Of a stretch of DNA of 64,000 nt, positions 10,962 to 23,800 are shown piece by piece. The DNA lies in contig NC_071340.1 of assembly GCF_027744825.2 (NCBI RefSeq), positions 9,377,501 to 9,441,500 of the forward strand. The letters are read 5' to 3'. Each line of letters begins with the position of its first letter. Within the stretch, counting starts at the first letter, position 1. The translations under genes and the position numbers were made by a program. The notes beneath the pieces were generated by a model that saw only the letters and a program-made list of their open reading frames with translations, was not told the DNA's origin and searched no databases. The DNA is from Synchiropus splendidus. Its lineage: Eukaryota; Chordata; Actinopteri; Syngnathiformes; Callionymidae.

Positions 10962-11838
10962 CTACAGGAAACACACCGGCCCCACCTCCAGGTGGTAACG
11001 GGACCCCGGGCTTGGTCTTGGTAGGTTGGTCACATCCACGATGGGGAGTAGGTTTGGGTCCTGGGTGTGGAAGATGAAGCGGGTCCGATGCCAGCGTCCG
11101 TCTTTCATCTGGAGGAGGGGAAGGATTCAGAATGTCACAGTGATGAAGGTTTAAAGATGGAGGCACAGTTCCCACCCAGCAGTCGTCCTGAGGCACGCGT
11201 GGTTCCAGCAGGTCCCCGGCCTGAATCCTCTCTCCCGTCCAGGCTTTGAAGCTGACAGCCTCAGAGGAGGAGGGGTGTGAAGAGGGTCCGCCCGACCACA
11301 CCGGCGTGTTGAGACAGTGGATGGTGACGTGCTGCACGGCCTCAGTGCTCAGCAGATGCACAAAGTTCATCTGGATGCGATCTACTCCCACGTCAGGCTG
11401 GAAAAGTTAGAGATGTTTCGCTGAGTCATGTGCTACTCTGAGAAATAGGAGGAGACAGAAAATGAGTCACCTTGGACACGGTGATGGGTTTCAAGCACGT
11501 CTGTCCTCCAGCCGTGAAGTTGCACGTCACCTCGATGGTGTCGGCGGCGCAGCCCAGGTTCGGGTCGATCCAGTAAGTGCCTGTCAAAAAGCAAATTGCC
11601 GTGATTGATGATCACCCGCAGAAGGCGTTCACGGCAGGCGCGCGGCTGGACTGCAAGTCAGCTCACCGTCGTGCAGCCGCTGCTCACAGTTGTAGAGGTC
11701 CCTGCAGATCCGGGCCGGGTTGTCTCGGGTTCCAAACGGGTTCTTCAGGCTGTGTATTAGGCTGCTGAGGTGCTGCAGGGTCTTGAAGATTTCTGAGCCC
11801 TGGTCCAACATGGGCAGGTCCAAATGCTGATACTCCAA
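10962..11838 (-). CDS. col27a1: Collagen C-propeptide (fibrillar NC1/COLFI domain), last four exons
   Basis: Exons 11667-11838, 11471-11580, 11176-11397 and 10962-11108 (stop TAG at 10964-10962) encode 216 residues. The order of motifs is [118 protein letters not shown]; then [11 protein letters not shown] and stop. Eight cysteines are present, the full set used for inter- and intrachain disulfides when chains trimerise. CNFT is an N-glycosylation sequon. In this family the domain selects partner chains and is removed by procollagen C-proteinase. The last intron is only 67 nt (11109-11175). The tail resembles COL27A1 (TQDP, NLP, LEVGP-CFL) more than COL24A1. Confidence 0.93.
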
Positions 11839-14800
11839 CTTTGGGTAAAGATTTTGCCATTTTACTACTACAGATATTTACAGGTCACGTGGGTTTTTTA
11901 CATTTTATTTTAAGGCTGTAGATTAGCTTATATATATATATAGATAGATAGATAGATAGATAGAGGGAGAGAGAGAAATGTATTTATAAAAATAAAAAAA
12001 TATTTCTCTCCTGTCCCTTTGTGGACTGGTCTCAGTATATAATGTGGCTCCTTGAGGAATTTTTGAGTGATACTTGAAAACAACACACCCAAACTGTCCG
12101 TCAAACTAAAAATAAATGTGTTTTATGAGTCATTTTCTAACTGAGACTCAAAAACTCTCCCTGCAACACTGCTCTGTTTACTGTCACTATGCTTTCACCG
12201 ATCATTCAAGGGCTATTGTATGGAGAAGCCCACATGACTGCGGAGCATCACCAGTGAGTCTGCTCTGCACTTGGGCAGGAGTCCTGCAGATGAGCTCAAG
12301 GGCACCGTGATGACACACACACGACCATGAAAGCCCTGACTCGCTCTAAACTCACCGCTGGCCTCAGAGCAGCTTGGGGATCCATGATGACTTGGAAAGC
12401 AGCACTAAAAGCCTCGTCTTTCTGCAGGCCAAACACAGCCAAGTCACTCTGAGTTGTGTAACTGTATAACTTGGATAAGATGCTTGCTTACCAGGGACTC
12501 CACAGAGCTGGGCGGACCCTGGTCACCAAAAGAAGAGGAACATTCCAAATGTGAAATTCAGACGGAGCAATGAAAAAATGAGGCACTCACTGGTGGTCCA
12601 GGTGGTCCGCGGGGTCCAGTCGATCCCTGAAAATGGTATCAACTCAATGAAGCTCAAATGATTTATCAATTGGCCTTTTATAGAATATAATGAATCGCTC
12701 CATTCATCTCTCGTGGTGCCGACCCGGCTCGGCCCTGCAGAGAGCGTAATGATGAAGTGACTCAGGTGAGTCGTGACTCACCCTGGCGCCGTGCAGACCC
12801 TGCCCAGGACAAAAGAGGAGACACAAGTGGACAATCACTGGGTGACAGAATCCGTCAGAACATGATGTTGGACACGTCTCTGTGCTGATCTTTATCCCTT
12901 CTATTGAATCCTGCTCAGGCTGGTTCCTCATTCCGACCAACTACGTGTGAACACCGAGCCAAGCTTTTCTGAGAGCAGCTAGCATTGCTCACTCTGAGAG
13001 ACGTGGAGCGGAGAAGCTCAGTATGAGAAGTCTATAGGAGGCGGGATGTTGTCTCCATACTAAACTCAGTTCTCACACTACACACAGACGGTTTCATCAA
13101 ACCGTGACACGCACCGTCTCCCCTCGACTCCCCTTGTCACCCTGGGGTCCCTGGTGAGGAGAGAGAAGACAGAGCATCACTCCACCTGCGTGAGAGAGCA
13201 CAGCCACGTAACATGAAGCTCAGCCGTCAGGGTGAGAGACATACCGGATGACCAGTGGGGCCGATGAGGCCGACCGGGCCAACAGCTCCCTCTGTGCCCT
13301 GGAACGCAGACACGCATTAGCAACAGAGGACACATTGGACCGAGCCCCCTGTGGATTGCCCTTAATTTTTCATGGGAAGTTTTGAGTTTGTGCGAGTTCA
13401 GCGGACCTGAACCAGCAGGAGTTTCATTAATCTTCATCTCACCATCAGACCACGTGGTCCTCTCGGTCCCTGGATTCCAGCTGGGCCTGCATCTCCTGGG
13501 GGTCCCTGGGAAGTAGCGGCATTTGTTCTGCTTAGAAGTTATGGGTAAAGTTTTCTCTTCTAATTTCCCTCTGGCAAGAAACAGTGTGTGAGCATGAGAA
13601 ATGTTTCACAAAGTGGTAATGAGCATGGTTAAACTGGACTCGTACACAAAGGTAGCAGAAACAACACGACTCTTAAGGAGCCACAGGATCATCGGAAGTG
13701 AAGTGCTTCAGATAAACCTGGTTGAAAGTTCAATATTCATCCACACAATCATCAAAGTAACAACACACTCTTGAAAGCTTCTCCACCCAGCACTTCATTT
13801 CATTGAGTTAACACAAGTCTCATAGACAGGGACTGATGGCCACAAACTGGCCCACAAGAGCTACAAACAGGTCAAGTTGAAATAAAATTTTGAACTACAG
13901 TGGGTACCTCGGTTTTCGAACGTCCCGGACTTCGAACAAATCGGAGTTCGAACAAAAATTTCAAGATTTCTTTGCTTTGGATTTCGAACAAAAATCCAGA
14001 ACTCGAACGCCCCCGAAAAAAGCCAGAAAAAACATAACGTGCGCGGACTGATCAGCTGACCCATGACGCGCTTTGTTATTGTGTATAACACAGCCTCTGT
14101 ATGCAGACGTGTCCCGTTAGCTACATTTACTGACTGTTTTTTCTTCATATTGAGGTGTAAAACCTTTCCTGTCTCCGCACTGGACCGTGGTAGAGTGTCA
14201 CAGGGGAGGTGCTCGCTCTCCACACCTCCGAGGCTGGAGCGCTCACTCCAGGGTTTGATGTCCTGTTGTGGGCTGGAGCTGGGACAGGGATGAGGCGAGT
14301 CTGGGACAGAGCGTTACTTGGTTTATGACTTTGTCACAGCCAAACTGCACAGAAGCGCACATTCAGAGCTGGACACGCACCGGGCACCTCTTCACTTCTG
14401 GAGAGACGTCACTCACTCGGCAACCCCTCCCACATGCAGCGGCCACACACATAGAGGAACAGTGCACCTGCAGCAGACACTCTACATTCACTCCTACAAA
14501 AGCCTATTTTAAGGCTTGGAATTTCTTTTTCCATTCATTGTAATGGGAAAAATCGATTCAGATTTCGAACAAATCGCTTCTCCAACGGGCGTCTGGAACG
14601 GACTGCAGTCGAGAACCAAGGTTCCACTGTAATTTAAAGTGGCCCAAAAGCTAGGTGCAAGTGGAGATCACAAATGTCAAGACTGACTCTGGAGCATCAC
14701 ATGTGAAAGTGAATTTGACACAAGACAGGAAAGCAGATGAACGTACCGGGCCGCATCAATATGAGCCTCCATTTAAACCCATCAGAAGGGGGAAAGGAGT

Positions 14801-17800
14801 TTAGTACTTGTTTTTTCAAGCGGTCACCGGGTGACCAAAGAAAGGAGGCGAAAATCTAACAGGACTCTGGGATGCAAAAGTCCTGTCAGACAGGTGTACA
14901 AGTTTAGTAGCTATTGCTTCAAATAGCTCTCTTCTGCCACAATGAAAAGTGTCTGTAAAAATGCACCATTTCGAGATGTATTTTTATTTCTCAGCTCCCT
15001 CGACAGCCCTTGACTCAAATGTTGAAGCACGTTTCAGTAACTAATGTCTCTGTCTCTTGTGAATCGACATACTTTCTGGCTTCCAGCTACCACATTTCAA
15101 CATAAAAGCATTAGTAAGTAATGGAGTGTACCTTCGGTCCGAACATCCCTGACATCCCTGGAACTCCGAGGTCACCAACATCTCCCTGAAGCAGAGAAAA
15201 GAACACCAGTCTTACTGTGGCATTGTTGAAGACGAGGAACCCAGCCAAACACTTTACCGGTTGTCCCTTGGGGCCCTGGTCTCCATATCTCCCTGGAAAA
15301 CCAATGCCGCCAGCAAACCCCCTCCTTCCTCCAGGCCCGATTTGACCCTGATGACCTCTGTCACCCTGGAACATACACAAAACTACACTTACACACACAC
15401 TAGTTGTGACCCCTCGGGAATGATATTCAGAGCTATTGTTCCGTCTACACAGGAATGTCTAATAGGAAGTATAAAAGTTTCATTAACTGGAAATGGAATT
15501 AGTTGCTTTCAAGCGCCGCAGCTCATTAAATAGTTGCACGTGGTTCAGCAACATCATAAATAATGTGAATATTTCCCAGGCAGACACAGAAATCTCGTTG
15601 TTTTGCTGCCATTCAACACACTCATGGAAATCACTCGGTGCCAGCCTGTTAATATCTCACGACAGTGACGTCCAGAGAGCGATTTGCTGTGAGGTTTAAC
15701 TCCAATAAAGCTTGCTCAAAAGCAGGAAACACCGGCCACATTAAGGGAGCACCAAGCAGCCAGGCCACGCAGCGAGAGATTAGCTGTAGAGCCCAGCTGG
15801 CACTTTCCACTTGAAGCCATCAGTACAATCCTGTTTTGTTTTTTAGCTATAAACAAAGCCATCTATTGTAAAGAGGGAAGGAGCCGTAGTGCTGCTGCTG
15901 CTGCTTTATCGGACTGTAGTCAAAGCGTTATATGCAAGCAGATGAAAACAGTTAAGAATGGCGAGCACAGAATCAAGAGCTGCGTCGTGTGTCACTTGAT
16001 CTTCAACTGTCTCTAGTTCAGTGCTCTTAATAGAAGGCATTTTCGAAAAAGACACACTTGAGGTTTTCCATGGCGGTTTTGTATCATGCTAATAACAAAT
16101 ATGGTGAGTCCAGATTTGAGGTTGGATCTCAGGGGGCCACATGTAAGACCCACATTTTGATGAGTGGCACTTCTCAGATAGTACAGTGAGTGAGACGCTG
16201 CTGGTTTGATGTTGCTGTTGCGTCTTAACCCCATATTTCTCCTGATATTTCAGGAAGCACTGCCCTCGAATATGATCTGATGTATGAATGGGTGACTCCC
16301 AGGAGTTTGTTTGTTGTAGCTTGTTGTTGTAATGGATGTGACATCCGAGAGAGGGCCAACTTCTGTCTTGCTTAACTGAATGTGGCGTAGTGGCAAGAGC
16401 ATCCTCCTCCCTGAGACTGACCTAGAGCTGGCTGGCATCCCTTCTTCACCCTCCTCCAGTAGGGATCTGACCTTGGTTCTCAAGTGAGGGTAGTGGCCTT
16501 GTATGAGACTCATCTGATAGCCATCCAAGATGTCTCTGAGAGTCACTGGAGCTGACAGAGGGCACAGGCTCAGTCTTCTCCATACCACTGGTTGAGGTCT
16601 TTTGATGATGGGGGGCTTCATCATTTGAAGCGGATGCTGCTGGCTTACATTTCCAACAGCTCCCTCCAGCTGAGCTTCCTGCTTTCATGGTCTTTTCAGC
16701 CTCCTCCTGAAGGCGTACTTTTTCTACAATCATTTTCCAATTTTCTGGTGATAAGGCCTTTCACCAGAGCTTTCTCTTGCAAGCTGAACATGCCTTGCAA
16801 TATCATTGAACTGGGCTAGAGTTCTGCCGTTTGGAGTCTTACTCAAGCCCTTATACTCATCAGCTGGCAGTCTAAAGGCTCTTTTCCCACAGAGATTGGA
16901 TGCTACAGACAGAATGGGACCGGGAGACACTTCTTATGGTTCAGTCCGTCCTCTCCACAGCTGTTCTTGGGAGCTTGTAGTTACTCTGTGGCAACATTAG
17001 ACTAGGCACAGGTCCACATGGCAAACCCCCAGGACACCAGGTTCCTATTGATGTTTTCCTGATCTCCTGCCTTAGTTGCAGCAACCTGCGGTTGCCTTAG
17101 TTTTTTTTCCTTGAGACTAGTGTTGTGCCATCTGCCCATGCTTGCTCAGGCGTCATTGGCATTGGGTCATCACCCATGCTAAACTTGGCGTTTTCAAATT
17201 GTGGGATCATTTGTTCTGCTTGATTTCCACCCAGGCCCACCTGATGCTCTCTCACAGTTTTCCACACAGTCTCCAGTGCATGCTGCAGCAGTGGTCAGAC
17301 CAGTCAAGACATCCAGTTATGCTCAGAAGGGTTCGAGGCAGATCCCATTTTTCTCTTGCTCTTCCCCTCCAATGATGACCACTACGGCCATAGTGAAGGA
17401 TGGGATTGTACAACCTGCTATGATACCTACTCACACACACGCCACCGTATATATACTGTATATATATATATATAGATATATATATATATATATACTGGTT
17501 GAACCGGAAGGATTGAAGTGACCACAGCATCAGCCGTCATCATGGCTTCACTTCTGACTGAGGAGACCAAAGCGAAGATCACCTTAAGTCCGAAGGAACC
17601 TTGACTGCCAGGAAGCCCAGTCGCGCCGATCGTACCCTGCAGTCCAGGTTTGCCAGGGGGGCCCACCTCTCCATCTTCACCTTGATCCCCCTAATATGAT
17701 TTAAACATCATCAGCGAGTGAGTCAGCAAGATCATGATTTCTTATTGACTTACCTTCATGCCTGCAATTCCATTTACACCAGTCTGTCCATCTATGCCAG

Positions 17801-20800
17801 GCGGCCCCTCAATTCCCTCCATGCCCACCACACCTGGTGCGCCAGGTGGGCCCTCAGAACCCTTATAATCAAATTCAGGGACATAGATTTCACTACATTT
17901 ATATGATCAAACTACAAAAACACAAGCGTTCAAGTACCGGTGGCCCTTTGCTTCCAGATAAACCTCTGAGACCAGATTTTCCTTTCTGACCCTGGAGAGC
18001 CAAAAGATGGAGATTTATCATGGCGTCGCTCAAAATGGAATGGTGGCATTGATGGTCAGGGTCCTTACTTGAGCTCCTTTAGATCCTTTCGAACCTGGCT
18101 GTCCTTTAGCTCCAGGGTGACCCTGAAAATGCATTTGGAATTCAGTTTCTCCTCTTTGTGTTTTACAACTGTTTGAAGAAGTAAGAAACCTACAGGAAGT
18201 CCAGAGTCACCAGCCGCACCTCTCTCTCCAGTAACTCCTAAGAGCCCCTGGAAAAACATTTAATGAGTCTTATCAGAACGCCAGCGACCGCCAAGAACAT
18301 CAATGATCTCGGATAGAAGACCAATGAAGCAGCCACCTAGATTCCCTTCTTTGCATCCAGTCTTTCAGTGACAAACCAGTGGGATTTGTAGTCAGAGCAT
18401 GAAAGGAAACCAGTGTTTGAATAAGAAAAGAAAACAGAAAACTATTCATTTATAAGCTTCCAAGGTTAAAGACCTGGTTTCCAGGTTCAATAGTTCAAGG
18501 TTTAAGTTGGGTTCAGCTGGTCTTACAGTCACTGATGCTGCAACTGTAACTCAAGATTAGGTGACAATCTCCAGAGTCCAAGATTATTTGGCGTTGAACA
18601 ATAATTTTGTCACAACCTCAGGTGATTTTCTAACCGAGAGCACTAACCGAGAGGAGAAGCTGCTTCATCAGCTCACCATTCGCTTTAAACCCTACAGTAT
18701 GACCCTCAAGCTTCATAATTTCAAACTCAGTGGAGCACCAACAGTGGTCCAGTCAAGTGGCCCAGATACATCTGGAGCTAGGAAACATCCTCTGTAATTT
18801 CTTGACTTTTCAAATGTGACTCACCATATAGCCGGTGTCCCCAGCCTCCCCTCTATCTCCTTTGGTTCCAGCCGCACCCTGGGGTGGCATAAAAACAAAT
18901 CAGTTTAACAAATCACAGATAAGAGGAAACCGTAGGAGCAGAAGCAGGGGAAGCTCACTCTCTCTCCTCGGGGTCCAGCAGGACCTTCTACCTTGCTGTC
19001 GTCCCCCTGCAGACCCTAAAATAGCAATAGAGAAACAAACGGCTGCAATCAATGGGATCCTTTTCAGGCTCAATGATCTGTGGAGAATAAACGGCCGCTT
19101 TGTTCCAAAGAACATAACAATGGACAGTCAGTGGCCACTTTACTGAAAGAGTCAATGGTTATATGGGCTATTTATCCACCGTTTACACAAGTGCAGCCAG
19201 TGGCAGTGTTGTGCTCTTTATGGGATTCATTAAGCAAACGCGTTTGATTTTAATAAGTCATGTGTTGTGCACGTGTCCAGGGGAATGAATCGTCCAGGAG
19301 TACAATGCCATTCTCTCTGACTCAGTCATGAGAGCCGGCCAAATATACATGAGCGTGGCTCAGGTTTTTCCCGGAGCTGTTCACAAATGTGTTTGTCAGA
19401 GTCCAAACCTTCCCAGCAACCCGTGTGATCGCATGATATCGATTTAACTGGAGCATTCCCTGCAAGTCTGAAAAGAAGCAGCAGAGATCCAGGTGGCTCT
19501 TGTCCAAAGACCCACATAATGCAAGTTAGCGTTCCACTATACCCTGCGGTGTTATTTAGTGTATCGTTTCCAGTCCAATAAACACTGGTTGCACTACGTT
19601 TCCCCCCAAAATCATGAGTTAAGTCGCCCAGGTGCTTGGCTAATTATGCGCATTTGACAGCACAAAGATAATTGGACCGGTCCTTGTGCATTTCTCACTT
19701 CGAAAAATGGAAAAGTCGTGTAGGAACAAGAACAGGCCGAGAAACTAATTAAGACACAGGAAAGGGCGACTGCAAAAAAAGTTGTACGTACATTTTGCTG
19801 CAAACAAGTTAGACATGAAACTCTTCTCATGTTGTTTGACATTTCATATGAGCAGAAGGCCAGGGCCACAGGGGGGGATTACTATCCTGAATATCATGTT
19901 GCTGATCACTTATGTGTTTCATTTTGCTCAGCTTTAAAGACAAGCGTCAGTCAGCCCCTGAACTGATCAAACACTACAGGTGCCCTCTGTATTGAAAGAT
20001 CAAGCCAACTCAGTACCTCTTTGGGTTCCTCTAAATGGTGTTCTGTGATCGAGAATGGGGCGTTCTTTCTTACAATAGAACACTGAATTTACTTGCTCCA
20101 AGTTTGTTCCTGTTAAAGTCTTAAGTATTGACCTTGTCCCCTTCAACTTTCCCTCCAGAAACAAGTGCAAGCACTGTCAGTGATTTTGTTCAGTTCATCT
20201 GGATTACAAAGACTGCCATTGTTTGCAACCTTGTACCTTTTCACCTTTAGGCCCCGGTGGTCCTCGAGGGCCATGCATTCCCATGTGGCCCTGAAACACA
20301 CAGGTTAGAGTGTACTTTTATTAGGAAAACACTGAGCAAAGAGAATCAAAGAGAAGATGTTGTGAGACGGTGAATAGCGATCTCGCACTCTCAACAAGGG
20401 ATTTTTTATTTTTATTTTTTAACACAGGTCATGTTGTACATTGGTACATTCATGCTGCCAGATATCCCCAACTGAGATGCTCCTCAAATGCTCATCACTT
20501 CTTCCTTGTTTCATCGTTGGACCAAGTACCGCAACTGCCTTGGATTCTGCGATTGCGCTCAAGTGCACAAGAATATGGTCGAACTGCTAAACACAATAAC
20601 CAACAAAGATTGATCCGGCAACATAAAGAATGGCAAATCTATGAAGTTAAAGGCACATAGAACCCCAAGTAGACAGGCTATTAAGAACCTCTCAGCCAGT
20701 AGTGGACCAGCCTGTGAGCAGTAAGGCTGTTGAGGAGAAGCTCATCACAAGCTAGATCTGAACAAGTCAGGGTTCATAGCCAGTTCTTTACGGGTATACA

Positions 20801-23800
20801 GGCCCTCAACACTGGGAAAATGTTAATGTAGGGGTGCAATACCAGTGGTTTCAGCTGTTTATGTCAACATAATCCGTTCATGATGCGGAGTTAAGACCAC
20901 ATCTGCTTTCAACTGGTCACCCTTAGTTACCATTCCCATCACAAAAGGCTGGAGTTTGTTACAGGTAATACCTCATAGCCTGGTAAGCCCGGATCTCCAA
21001 GTTGGCCCATGTTCCCTGGTGGACCCTGAGGAAAGGAGCAGCACTTCAATTCACCAAAACCAATTAAGTGTCTGACAAGACGTCTCACCAGCTCCCCAAT
21101 TGTTCCTCTGTTTCCCTTCTGCCCAACACATCCAGGCTGTCCTCGCTCACCGATTGACCCGGACTCTCCCAGCTGACCCTGGTGACCTTTAGCCCCCTAA
21201 ACAGAGTGTGTCAATAAGTCGTCCTGAAGTGAGTGAGCGCAGCAATTTGAACATGTCTTATTGCTTGCATTTAGAGCAGAGGCACGTGACAGTGGGGGGA
21301 GTTGCCGTTGAGCCAACAAACCTTTTCTCCAGCTTTACCTCTCTCACCGATTTTCCCTGGCTTACCCTCTGGACCCTGGTGAAAGAAAATCAAAGCACAT
21401 CTTGAAAAAAGACAACGACACCATCTCATGTCATGAAAGTTAAATCCAATTAATACACCTACTCGAACACCTGACAGTCCTGGGAGACCTGCAGGTCCTT
21501 CCTTTCCTTTCTGGCCAATTTCACCTTTGTCTCCTTCAGTGCCCTCGGTACCAGCATCCCCCTTTTCACCCTAATAATATTGCACATTACAGTCTTTCAT
21601 GTTGAAATTCGACAGGTCTGAATCAGCATTTCACATATTCATATAAAGATATCCTTTAATATATACTGTACTGGGTACAATATGTCAGTAGGGTAACGCT
21701 CGCAGAGGAGCACAGCCTATCCCGGCTAACAAGGAAGGTCCCAAGGTCCTTTTCTTGTCTCATGAAATCCCAACTGCACCCACAAATAGATCTTGACTGA
21801 GCACACATGACAAACCCCAATTAGGCATCTGTCTTTCTACCAGCAGCAGCGGCGTGGAGGCATCTGCCAAAAAAACCCTGAAACACATTTTGACTGTCTT
21901 GACTAATTTGAGCGGAGAACGCCGCCTCACAAACTCAGGCGTCCTCCTCTTCTTGTCCGCGCACTTTAATTGTCACAATGACTTCGCCAAAGCCAAAAAG
22001 CTGCTTATGTATCTGACAGCCAGGCTCCAGCAGCAGTCAGGCAATGCTGAATCGGCGTTTTGTTGGCGTTCCCATTTTTTTTTTTTTCGTCTTGTTGCAT
22101 CACATGCCAGAGTGTAGCGCTCCGAAAATAGCCCCACGATCTGTTTTCACTAAGCAACAAGACAATGCAGTCCAAATGTTCAATTGGCTCAGGACTAATG
22201 AACAATCAGCCTCTTGCTGTAATTGAAATAAGCTGCTACAGTGATGCGGAGAGTTCACTGAGCTCAAAGCCTCTGGACTCAATTCAGCTGCGTTTAAAAC
22301 GCTCTCTGTAATTGAGTCTTCGGCAGATAACGAGAAGGCTTTTTTTTCATCCGCTTGGTGAATTGAACGGTGACAGGAAACTGAAAAGATGGTTTTATAC
22401 CTTCATGCCATTGTAGCCTCCCTGGCCAGTGTCTCCAGCCATGCCTGGTTCACCCTGCAAACACACATGTCTCAACCTTACTATAGTCAGTTAGGACACA
22501 TAAGGGCAGGCGTGGCCAACCCGCGGCTCCCGGGCCACATGCGGGTCTTTCCCCCCCCAGACATGTGCTTTAACGGCTATACTGCTGCAAAGTCACGTGA
22601 CCAGGTGAGCCTTACAGCCTTACATATTTGTAGGATGTGGCTCTTTTCAGCAACACAATGTGGCTCTTAGCCTCTGACTGGTTGGCCACCCTGCATTAGG
22701 GTGTAAACCTTGGGTTGGTGTGAACATGATCAGGAGATGGGACTAATGCTGTCTCTTCTCTTCATAATATCATTATTAACACATGTACTGAATAACTGTT
22801 AGCCTCTGTAATAGCAAATGAGCATGTTCCGCCATCGTGACAAGTGCAGTACCTACCCTGTGGCCCGTCAAACCCAGATCACCAAGGTTTCCTGGTGGAC
22901 CAGCACTGCCCTACAATGAGACAAACAGGATATCAAACAAACAGTGACGAATAAAAGCTTGAGTTGTGAATAAATGTACGCATAGTAATTGAAAAGTAGG
23001 TAGAATGCACTCCTAAAACTCCGGTGGTATTTCATCTCCATCTCCTGGGTTGTTTTTTTGCCAAAATTCATGGGTTGAGTTAGTTATCCCATCTTTTTCA
23101 CTAGAGTAACCCAAGTTCTGCTGACTTAAATCTGGCTTCTTGATACTTGATTCAGATGACTACAACGAGATACAGAGTGGCAAGTGTGTGCTAACATTTT
23201 AAGAAATACCATTTGCAGACAAATCGTGTATAGCTGGTTTATCCTCACTTGTGGGGACCAATCCTGACAAAACACTTCCTTTTGAGCACCTTGTGCATTT
23301 GAGGGGAACATTTGGCCGGACCCTACAAATCCTAACCTCAATTTGAGTATGAAGACTTCAAAATAACTGTAATATAAAATATATATATAATATATTATTA
23401 TATATTTTATATATTATAATGAGGTTTAAGTTTGGATCAGAGTCCTGGTTAAGGTGAGGCGTTTGTTTTGGATGGTGAGGTTTAGGGACAGAGGCTGGGG
23501 AAAGCATGAAAGCCAATGAGAAACCTCCTAGCAAGCATGTAAATACAAACTTGTGTGTGCTCGCAAGTGTTTGTTTTGAGACGTTTAATGGTTGTCATGT
23601 GACATTGCACAATCCTAGCTCCTGACACGTTTGTGTCACAGTGTCCCTGAGCAAGACGCTTCACCCCAGTTAGCTCCTGACGTTTCAGACTGCATCTGTT
23701 GTTGCATTGTGGTGGAGGGATGAGCACAACACATGAAAGGGCTATTGAATATATTTTGATGAAACAGCAATTCATTGCAAATTAATTACACTGTAGTTAA

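Larger units (their letters stand above)
15366..17582. other. Collagen intron of 2.2 kb
   Basis: Between the 17583 and 15258 exons. It holds a degraded coding-like relic (16250-17000), a TA microsatellite (17448-17494) and otherwise unremarkable intron sequence. I see no further collagen-type exon. Confidence 0.5.

Noticed and set aside
14740..14770. Donor-like ACGTACCGGGCC on the plus strand suggesting another collagen exon
   Set aside because: The minus-strand text behind it has no acceptor at the right distance and contains a stop in the collagen frame.
20130..20170. Collagen-like text GGKVEGDK on the minus strand ending in AAG|GTCAAT
   Set aside because: No acceptor gives a phase-0 exon starting with Gly, so it does not fit the gene structure.
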